DNA from: a virus
Virus record (IMG/VR): IMGVR_UViG_3300027793_000052
Coordinates: 186,001-250,000 of that record
Direction: 5' to 3' (one strand)
DNA length: 64,000 nucleotides
This document shows, one piece after another, positions 18,087-27,200 of the stretch; the first letter of the stretch is position 1; every line of letters begins with the position of its first letter. Both the position numbers and the translations under genes were made by a program. The notes below the pieces were generated by a model. It was not told the origin of the DNA. It did no database searches and saw only the letters and a program-made list of their open reading frames with translations.

Positions 18087-18529
18087 TGAGTAATAATTTT
18101 TGTGGAAATAGTGATATAACCAAAATATTCGTAGTAGAACCTACTAATACTGTTAGTTTTAGTGCTGAAACAATCAATATTACTGGTGATGCAACAATAG
18201 GTGGTGATATTATAAATTGTGGTTCTGGAAGTACTTTATATACAGAAAATATTGTTGCTTGTGAAAGTGGTGTTACAATTAATAATGCAATCACAGTTTA
18301 TAATACTGAAGTTTTACCAACTTCCGATAATTTAATCAGTGTTGGTTCACCTAGTAGAAGATTTAGAAATGTGAACACGGTTAGCGGAACTTCAACAGTA
18401 TGGACTGCAACTGGTATAATTTACACGCCTATATTAAATTTAGGACAAGATTTAAGTGGTAATACTAGAGAAATAACAGCTGAAAATTCAATAATTCAAG
18501 ATGATATATTAAATGGAGGATCTTATTAA
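18086..18529 (+). CDS. Short fibre-type protein ending in GGSY
   Basis: 147 residues, beta-rich, fibre-like composition (Thr, Asn, Ser, Gly). It starts MSNNFCGNSD and contains 'SVGSPSRRFRNVNTVSGTSTVWTATG' (given here in part), a phrase typical of fibre or baseplate-attachment proteins that describe a 'new versus old' beta hairpin. It ends ILNGGSY, sharing a Gly-Gly-x-Tyr terminus with three other proteins here. Its ATG overlaps the gp15-like stop as TAATG, so it is coupled to the neck genes although its sequence looks like a fibre component. Role unknown; possibly whisker or fibre attachment. Confidence 0.6.
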   Translation: MSNNFCGNSDITKIFVVEPTNTVSFSAETINITGDATIGGDIINCGSGSTLYTENIVACESGVTINNAITVYNTEVLPTSDNLISVGSPSRRFRNVNTVSGTSTVWTATGIIYTPILNLGQDLSGNTREITAENSIIQDDILNGGSY

Positions 18530-18539
18530 TAAAAAGTAG

Positions 18540-18548
18540 ATATTTATA
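18540..18548 (+). promoter_or_regulatory. Candidate late motif ATATTTATA upstream of a fibre gene
   Basis: ATATTTATA lies 14 bases before ATG 18563, in a 33-base gap, followed by an A-rich stretch and no Shine-Dalgarno sequence. Confidence 0.45.
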
Positions 18549-18562
18549 TAAAAAAATAAAAC

Positions 18563-20263
18563 ATGGCAACAAGAAGGACAATTTATAAATTAAAAAGTAA
18601 CCAAACCAATAATGGTGCATTACCTACGAGTGGTGTACAAATGGGTGAACCGTTGGTTAACTTATTTAACGGGGTAGTATTTTTTTCGGGTACAACAGGT
18701 GGTAATTATACACCTTTTGTAGATCCATCAAATGTAACATCTGGTGGTACTTATTTTGAGGTGGGTTCTAATCTTTATGATTTAAAAATTAGAAATAAAA
18801 TAACATCATATGGTGGTGCTAGTTTAGTAGGAAAATTCCTATCTGGTACCACCACAGGTTTTGTGTTAGCAGACATATCGGCCATTGCTGCCTCTACCAA
18901 CACTTATGTGACTGGTGGTACGTGGACACCTAACACATTAACTTTAGGTTTAAATGATGGATCTATAGCATCACCAATTACTATAGGCAGTTTTAACGAT
19001 TTAAGTCTATACGGTACAACAAATGTAAACGGTAATTTAACTGTAACAGGTACCTCTAGTTTACAAGGTGTAACAGCAACAAATATTAACGCTAATAATG
19101 TTTACGCGTCTAGTACGTTAAGTGCTGTAACTGGTAATATTACAACTGTTAACTCTACTACTACAAATACTAATAATTTATTTGTTACTGGTACTGAAAT
19201 TGTAAATAACTTAACAATAACTGGTACTGGTTTATATAATACAACAGCCACAGGTACTAATCCATTTGAAATTGTTAACTTTACCTCTTTAACTGGTTAT
19301 GTAGAAACTAATGATACTTACGTAACTGGTGGTACGGTAACTACACCAGCTAGTAATAGTAGTAAAACTGTGACTGTTGGTTTGAATTACAAACGTCCTG
19401 ATGGTAATAACTATACTTTAACAACTGAAAATACATTTGTAACTGGTGGTACATATAGTTCTGGTACAATAACTTTAACAAGAAATGACGGCATTCAAGT
19501 ACCTATTAGTGGTTTAAGTTCTACAGATACGTTTGTTACGGGATTTACTTACAGTGCTTCAAGTAACAAAATAACAATTTCACAAAATCAAGGTAAAGAT
19601 GATTTAACCGAATATATTAACGCATTCTCTGGTTTAAGTATCACTGATTTAACATCTGGACAAGTTGTTTACGCTAGTACCGGTGGTAGATTAAAAACCG
19701 AATCGGATTTCTTATATAATGATAGTAATAATACTTTAACAATTGGTACTACTTCAGGTAAATTAATTGTTAATAATGGATTATCGGATGGAGCATCAAC
19801 TTTTGGTCAAGGTGGTGTAACTATAGGTTCAGGTGGTTCACACTCAACCCCTGGTATCGGTGATTTAATTGTTCACGGTAATTTCATAGTATTCGGTACA
19901 GGCACTACTGTAGCAACAAATGAACTATATGTTGAGGATCCACAAATTACATTAAACTATAACCCAACAGGTAACACTTCATCTACGTCTATCGCTTCAG
20001 GTCTTAGAATACAAGATGGTAGTGGTACACAAGGTACTGACACTTATTTTACTGTAGCAAGATTAGACACATTAACTGGTTTAACCGGTAATCAAGTACC
20101 TGTTGTAACTGAATATACGGTAGGTGGTATTGGTAACCCTAACAGAGGTTGGTTAACTCAATTGAATGACATTGTTATTAGAAATACCAATTTAAATAAT
20201 GGAGCACCTAACGGTGTAAGGGTGTTGGCCGAATTTGATATTTTAGATGGCGGGCTTTATTGA
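18563..20263 (+). CDS. Tail fibre protein
   Basis: 566 residues. The N-terminus, TIYKLKSNQTNNGALPTSG then MGEPLVNLFNGVVFF, parallels the start of the giant fibre at 21220 (STFKLKRSNVSGKIPTTSQ, LVGEMAVNTQDGFLY), so both probably attach to the same base. Three copies of a D/N-T-x-V-T-G-G-T cassette follow ('NTYVTGGTW', 'DTYVTGGTV', 'NTFVTGGTY'), and 'DTFVTGFTYSASSNKITISQ' closes the series. The C-terminal part (ELYVEDPQITLNYN, then GLRIQDGSG) resembles fibre domains that contact receptors. It ends ILDGGLY. The gene is preceded by a late motif and followed by a terminator at 20314-20342. Confidence 0.8.
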   Translation: MATRRTIYKLKSNQTNNGALPTSGVQMGEPLVNLFNGVVFFSGTTGGNYTPFVDPSNVTSGGTYFEVGSNLYDLKIRNKITSYGGASLVGKFLSGTTTGFVLADISAIAASTNTYVTGGTWTPNTLTLGLNDGSIASPITIGSFNDLSLYGTTNVNGNLTVTGTSSLQGVTATNINANNVYASSTLSAVTGNITTVNSTTTNTNNLFVTGTEIVNNLTITGTGLYNTTATGTNPFEIVNFTSLTGYVETNDTYVTGGTVTTPASNSSKTVTVGLNYKRPDGNNYTLTTENTFVTGGTYSSGTITLTRNDGIQVPISGLSSTDTFVTGFTYSASSNKITISQNQGKDDLTEYINAFSGLSITDLTSGQVVYASTGGRLKTESDFLYNDSNNTLTIGTTSGKLIVNNGLSDGASTFGQGGVTIGSGGSHSTPGIGDLIVHGNFIVFGTGTTVATNELYVEDPQITLNYNPTGNTSSTSIASGLRIQDGSGTQGTDTYFTVARLDTLTGLTGNQVPVVTEYTVGGIGNPNRGWLTQLNDIVIRNTNLNNGAPNGVRVLAEFDILDGGLY

Positions 20264-20302
20264 TGTTGTCCGAGGAATATTATACTTTTCGTAAAAACTA
20301 AC

Positions 20303-20311
20303 ATATTTATA
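20303..20311 (+). promoter_or_regulatory. Late-type motif ATATTTATA directly before a terminator hairpin
   Basis: ATATTTATA ends 2 bases before the hairpin stem at 20314. If it is a promoter, its transcript would begin inside the terminator of the fibre gene, immediately upstream of the homing endonuclease ATG. Confidence 0.3.
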
Positions 20312-20313
20312 AG

Positions 20314-20342
20314 CCGAGTAGTCAAATCTACTCGGTTTTTTT
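20314..20342 (+). terminator. Rho-independent terminator abutting the endonuclease start codon
   Basis: Stem CCGAGTAG/CTACTCGG with loop TCAAAT, followed by seven T. The T run ends at 20342 and the ATG of the homing endonuclease is at 20343, so the endonuclease has no room for a normal ribosome-binding region outside the hairpin. Confidence 0.85.
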
Positions 20343-21113
20343 ATGAATAAAGGTATATACAAAATTACAAACCTAAAAAACGATAAAGTTTATATTGGTC
20401 AATCAGAAAATCTTAATAACAGAGAGTGGAACCATTTTTACTGGTTGGGCAGGGGTGAGCATCATAATGAACATCTTCAAAAATCCTACAATAAATACGG
20501 TAGGGAAAGTTTTATTTTTGAAGTAATTGAATACACCGATGATTTAGATAATCGTGAGTTACATTGGATTAATGAATGTGGTGGGGTTAATTCTGAATTA
20601 AACTATAATTTAAAAGATCCTACATCCAAAGAATGGTCAGATTATGTTAGGGTTAAACAAAGTAAAAAAATGTTAGGTGAGAATAACCCTAATTTCGGTA
20701 ATAAATGGACCGATGAACAAAAAGAAATGTTATCTAAAAGAAGAAAAGGTTTAACTTTAGAAGAAAGAATTGGTGTTGAAAAGGCAAAATTAGCTAAACA
20801 AAAAATGTCAAAATCACAAACCGGACGAAAACATCCAAATGATGTTAAAGAAAAAATTAGGCAAGCCAATGTGGGTGAAAATAATCCAGCGTATGGTATG
20901 GGTGATAGGCAGAGAGGTGATAAAAACCCAATGTATGGTAAACCAAGCAGTAAACGAAAACCTATACAACAATTCACTAAAGAAGGTGTTTTCATTAAAG
21001 AATATGAATTCTTATCACAAGTAATGGACAATGGATTTAATGCTAGTAACGTTTGTACTGTAGCTAACGGTAGGTTAAAATCAACTGGTGGTTTTATTTG
21101 GAGGTATAAATAA
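20343..21113 (+). CDS. GIY-YIG homing endonuclease with NUMOD motifs
   Basis: 256 residues. The catalytic domain is at the N-terminus: GIY at 4-6, YIG at 17-19, Arg27, and a Glu in 'RESFIFEVIEY'. NUMOD3-type DNA-binding repeats follow: 'GENNPNFGNKW', 'GENNPAYGMG', 'GDKNPMYGKPSS'. The C-terminus, with KPIQQFTKEGVFIKEYEF and 'GGFIWRYK', is a NUMOD1-like helix-turn-helix. It cuts DNA at a homing site and promotes its own spread. It is free-standing between two fibre genes, just after a terminator and without a Shine-Dalgarno sequence. Expression may rely on read-through or on the hairpin being part of translational control, as known for T4 homing endonucleases. Confidence 0.92.
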   Translation: MNKGIYKITNLKNDKVYIGQSENLNNREWNHFYWLGRGEHHNEHLQKSYNKYGRESFIFEVIEYTDDLDNRELHWINECGGVNSELNYNLKDPTSKEWSDYVRVKQSKKMLGENNPNFGNKWTDEQKEMLSKRRKGLTLEERIGVEKAKLAKQKMSKSQTGRKHPNDVKEKIRQANVGENNPAYGMGDRQRGDKNPMYGKPSSKRKPIQQFTKEGVFIKEYEFLSQVMDNGFNASNVCTVANGRLKSTGGFIWRYK

Positions 21114-21219
21114 TTTTTTACAACAATTTTTAATTGTTTAAACAATTGTAATATTTATTACTAAGGATTATATAATCCAACTAACTTAACCTAAATAGGT
21201 ACTTTAAATAGTCATAAAT
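21114..21219. other. Intergenic region with palindromes and a late-type motif before the giant fibre
   Basis: 106 non-coding bases. It contains AATTGTTTAAACAATT (palindrome near 21132-21147), ATATTTATT at 21151-21159, and the perfect 14-base palindrome GGATTATATAATCC at 21165-21178. The giant fibre ATG at 21220 follows 41 bases after that palindrome. The first palindrome could act as a weak terminator for the endonuclease gene; the second could be an operator or RNA hairpin in the fibre leader. None is proven. Confidence 0.4.
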
Positions 21220-24200
21220 ATGACAGGAACTACAAGACAATCAACATTTAAACTTAAGCGATCAAATGTTTCAGGTAAGATACCGACAACATCACAATTA
21301 TTAGTCGGTGAAATGGCCGTTAATACACAAGACGGTTTTTTATACACATCAATAGCCAACACAGGTGGTACTGATACGATTGAAGTTAGACAAATTGGTT
21401 GGGATAGATTGTCCGTACTTTCAGGTGGTACCGTCAATGGGAATGTAAGTATTAGTGGTAATTTATCAACAACTTCAATATCTCCAGTTAATTATATTGA
21501 TTTTAATACAGGTACTACAGTAACCAACAAATCAGGTAGATTATTTTATGATAACACCTCCGAATCCTTAGCCTATAACTCAAGTATAAACCCAAATATA
21601 ATAATTAAGGTTGGTCAACAACTATACACTAGAGTTATAAACAATACAGGTTCTTTAATCCCTAAAGGTAGTGCTGTCACAATACAAAGTGCGTCAAATT
21701 CAATTCCAGAAATTTCATTAGCTATTGCAAATGCACCCGGTAATAATAACCAAGTTGCTGGTTTAACTTCTGAAGACATTCCAAACGGAAGTAGGGGTTT
21801 AATTTTAAATCAAGGGTTATTAAGTGGTGTTACAGTATCATATCCAATTGGTTCTATTCTTTATTTATCAGACACAACACCGGGTGGTTTAATTGCCTCA
21901 ACTAATTCTTTAGAATATAATTCAAGAACCAATCAAATTGGTTATACCGTTGAGACTGGCACAACAACTGGTATTATTTATGTTAGTATAAATAATGAAG
22001 ATGTTAATTTATCTTTAACCGATATTCAAAGAAATATTTTAGAAGGTAATGTTATTTCAACAGGGGCTTTTAATTATACGGGACTAACAAAAACTTCAAA
22101 CACACAATTTTCTGTTTCTCCTCTTCAAGGTTGGGTCGTATATAACACTTATGAGTATTCAACAAACCCTAGTGTTATATTTGTAGACTATTCAGGTGTT
22201 ACAAGTGCAACAACACCTTATTTAACAACTGATGACCAAACATATGTTTTGGTTACTTCAGCATCAACATTAACACTACAATCAACATTTCCAACACCAC
22301 AACAAAGAAGAGAAAACATATTTTTAGGTAAAATATTACACCCAACAAGAAATGAAATACAAAATGTTAGTAATACGGTTGATTATGACGTGTCACCAAT
22401 GTCTGCATTACGTGATTTATGGGTGCCATTAAAATTAATTAATCAAGGTGTTATTATTTCTGCCAATGGTGCAAATTTAAGTATTAATTCTTCTGCGGGT
22501 GCATTATGGGGTAACGGTATTGGTTGGGTGACAAATCAACTTGATCCCAATCAAGTGGTAATTGCCGGTCAAAGTCCTGTTACTTTTCAATATAGAACAC
22601 GTTTAGGTGTTATTACAGGTGGAACCGCACCTTATACAGGAAATACAACATTTATAGATCCAAACAATTATGATTTAAATGGTGTTGTAACAGCAATTGG
22701 TGGTGGATTCAATTCATCGACAAATCAAAGGGTTTATTTATTCCCAACGGGGTTGATAAGAATTCAATATGGGCAACAAGTATACCCAAGTTTGGCTGCA
22801 GCGGTAGCGGGTTCACAAACTGAACAATTTGTTGAATATCCTTCTAATAGAGATACTGGCATTCTTATAGGTATAATATCGGTTCAAAAAAGTGTTACAA
22901 CTTTAAATAATTCTGCTAATGCGGTTTTTAATTTTGTTTCTAAATTTGGTGAGGTGTTGGGTGGTACTGGCGGTTTATCAACAACAACTTTACAACAAGC
23001 TTATGACAACTCAAGTAACCCAGAAATTATAACAAACGCTACACAAGACGGAGTTCAATTTAGGGGTGGTACTGGTAATGATAATGACAAAAATATTATA
23101 ATTGAAAATAATGCTGGAGTACAAACAGCATGGATTACTGGTGCTGGTGCTGGTGTTTTTAATTCTTTATCAGCAACAACTATCTCAGGAAATACATTTT
23201 TTATAACAAATACACCAACACTTAATAACTCAAACACACAGATATTAAGTAGAAATTCTTCCACTGGTGAGGTACAATATTCCGTTTTAACAGCAATCAC
23301 TGTTTCAACGTTAAGTGCGACAACTATTAACACAACAGCACTTAATGTAGATTATATTGATTTTAATACTACCGCAACTACCACAACACAATTTGGAAGA
23401 ATTAACTGGGATTCTGGAACTGGAACTTTAAATATTGGTATTGGTGATAGTACTACAGGGTTAGTAGACTTTCAAGTTGGTCAAGAAGAAGTTGTTAGAG
23501 TTTATAATAGTGAAGGTACAACACTACAAAAAGGTGAAATTGTATACGTTTCAGGATCACAAGGAAACAGACCTTCAGTAAAAAGAGCTTCAGCAGTTTC
23601 TGATGGTTATTCAGTTACAACTCTTGGTATGATCGATGTTTCAATACCATCAGGGTCAGAAGGTTATGTTACGACTTTTGGTATTATAAGTAATTTAAAT
23701 ACTTTAGGTTTAACAGGTGGAACACCAATATGGTTATCTCCAACAACACCAGGTGGTTATACATCAACTAAACCTCAAGCACCACAACATACAGTACTTA
23801 TTGGTTATGTTGTTAGGGTTTCAGCAACCGTCGGTTCAATATTTGTTAATATTTCAAATGGTTGGGAACTTGATGAAATTCATGATGTTAGAATTAGTGG
23901 CGCAACCGAAGGTGATTTATTAGTAAGAGGTTCTTATAATGGAACACCCCTTTGGGTAAATTCAAAAACACTTAAAGGTGATTATACAATTTCTGGAAAT
24001 ACATCACATATTGGTAATTTTAGTATTACTGGTAAAGTAACCACCGATAGTGTACAATTAAATACATTACGTACAGGTTCAACAAGTGTTGGGGAACTTA
24101 CCTGGAATTTAAATGAGGGGACGTTAAACATCGGTATGGCAGGTGGTGCTGTAACTCAACAAGTAGGTTTAGAAAACTATATACCCGCTTTAAATACAAC

Positions 24201-27200
24201 AACACCTTTAGGTTTAACCAATGGTAGTGTTATTAGATCCGCTGGTGTCGATCCAACAACGGGTAAGATTGTTGGAGCATATATGATTGCCGATGGTACA
24301 TATCCTTATTATACAACTTTAGGTGTCGCCACAGAAGATATATTAAGTGGTAATACTGGTTATGTTAATAATTTTGGTATTGTTAGGGATATTGATACAA
24401 CGGGAGCACCTTATGGTGAAACTTGGTTACAAGGTGACATATTATATGTCTCACCAACAATATTGGGTGGTTTAACAAACGTTGAACCCGAAGCACCAAA
24501 TTTAAAAATTCAAGTCGCAATTGTTCAAAAACTTGGTGTTTCTGATGGATCATTATTTGTTAGACCTTCTTTAGGTTACACATTAGGTAATTTACACAAT
24601 GTAAAAAATACTGGTTCGGAAAGTGATGGTGATTTATTATTTTATAGTGGATCATCCACTTGGGTTTATGGTAAAAAACTAAATGGTAATTATACAGTTA
24701 ATGGTAATTTAACAATATCTACTGGTATTTTATCAGCAACAACTATTAATACCTCTAATTTTACCACATCAGGTATACAATACACAAATGGACCATCAAG
24801 TGGTTATGTTTTAACATCTGATGCATCAGGTAATGGTTTTTGGAATTCTATACAACCAGATCAAACTTTTGTTTACATTAGTACTACAGGTAATGATACA
24901 AACGGAACTGGTCTTAGTAATAAACCATATCAAACCCTATCAAAGGCAATATCAGTATTTTCTGGAAATACAAATGTTGTATATTTTTTATACCCAGGAA
25001 TTTATACAGAAACAACAGTAAATATACCTGATAATATTACAATTGTAGGTGGTAGTATTTCCGCCCAATTCTTAAACGGGTTTAACCACACATCAACATC
25101 GGGTGTAAGTAATGTTAATATATTTATAGAAAATGTTAATATCGGTAATTTTGATATAGATTGTTCCTTAACTTCGAACAGTATTATTTCATTTAAAAAT
25201 TGTTATACAGGTATTAATAGAAAAGATTCCACACCTACTGTTTTAGTAACCTCTAGTGAATGTAGTATTTTAAATTCAACATTTATTGGTGGTACCAATA
25301 GTATAAATGAAAGTTTAATTATTGGTACTATTACTGCCAGTACTGGTTCTACAATTGTGTTTGAAAATTCAAAATTTGTATTCCCTGTAGAGGCTGAGGG
25401 TAGTTCAGTTGTAAGAATGCTGGATTGTAGTCTTTTTGGAGCACCAGTTTATATAAACGGAACAGTTGTAAATGGTAATACCCCAACATGGGAGGTGGAT
25501 GCATCGACAAATTATTTGGGTGGTTTTGCAGGTAGTATTAATAAAGTACAACTTTTTAATGATGATTACTATGTGACAGGTGCTACCTACTCAAACGGTA
25601 CTTTAATTCTTAATAGACAAAATGGGTCAGTAACAGTGACTGGTTTAACCAATGATGATATATACGTTACAGGATTTACATATAATAACTCAAATACTTT
25701 AACAATATCTAGAAATCAGGGTAAAGATGATTTAAATGTTACAATCGATACAATGTCTGGGTTAACGGTTAATGGCACCCTATCTGCAACAACAATTAAT
25801 TCAACAAATGTTATAAGTGATGGTTTTAAAATTACAAATCAAACGCAAAATAATACACTTGATGATTTCTTAGTTGTTGATGGGAATGGTGATTTTTATA
25901 CAAGAAATTATAACAGTATCAATTACATCCCAAATTTTATTAACGTATCACTTACTGGTGGTAGTTCTAATTATAGTTCAGTTAAAGCAGCTGTTGATAG
26001 TATTACGGGAGCTTCATCAACAAATCCTTGGGTTGTTAAAGTAAGACCTGGGGTTTATTATGAAGATCCTTTTCATATGAAGTCCTATGTTAGTGTAGTT
26101 GGTGATAATTCAACGACTACAATAATCGAAGCAAAAGACCCTAACCAAACTTTAATCTATGGTGCTGACCAATCTATGATACAAGATTGTCAAATTCAAG
26201 GTTGTACAGGAACAGGTGTGTCAGCAATTGTTTACTCTTCATCAACAACACCACAATTAAACGCTATATTTTATGTTGAAAATGTTAGATTTGGTTCTAA
26301 CTATACACACGTTAAAAATATAGGTACAGGTGGTGGTAATAGTATAATTCAATGTTCTAATGTTAAATATGGTGGTTTTCCTTTTACAATAGGTTTTTAC
26401 TGTACAAATGATGGTTCTGGTATTGGTAGAATGCAGTTAAGGAATGTAACATCCACTAATGGTGGTGTTGTAACTTCTTCAGGCTTAACTTTTGCCAAAG
26501 CCGATAAATCTGGTTGTGGTTTTATAGTTAACGGGGCATTACTGACAAAAGCTGTTGGTGATGCCGCTGGTACTGGTTTTTATGTTGAAAATGGTGCTTT
26601 TTTAAGGTTAACAGGGGTTAACTTTCAAAGATGGAATATTGGTATTGAAGCCCCACAAGTAGGTTCTGCACCAAGTATTGACGCAATTGCATTAAATTTT
26701 GAAAACTGTAATACCGATGTTAATATTTCACACTCAGGTGCTACAGGAAAAATACAAGGAACAGACAATTTCTTAAAAACAAAAATTAATTTTAATGCAC
26801 CACTTTATGAGGTTAATCAAGACCCAAGACAAATTACAGTTGCCAAAAAAGGTGGTGATTTTTCTTCTATTAAATCGGCTGTAGATTATTTAATCACATC
26901 AGGTAACACGTCAATATCGAATAGATATATTATATCAGTCGGTCCAGGTGAATTCACTGAAGGTGAAATTGATTTAACAAGTATACCTTATGTAAGTATT
27001 GTTGGTAGTAATATTCAAACTACATTAATTAAACCACTTACAAATACACAACATATTATTAAAATTGGTGTTAATAATGAAATATCATTCTTGTCCTTAT
27101 CGGGTGCACCATCAGGATATGCTGGTATATATGTATACGATATCGGTGATTTTGGTCAATCACACAAAGTATCATTCTATGATTGTGACACCAATGTATG

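Noticed and set aside
20642-21145. Antisense open frame opposite the GIY-YIG endonuclease
   Set aside because: The plus frame has catalytic motifs and NUMOD repeats; the antisense frame has no domain or start context.
21165-21178. GGATTATATAATCC palindrome as an attachment site
   Set aside because: There is no integrase and no matching second copy in the window; a local hairpin or operator is simpler.
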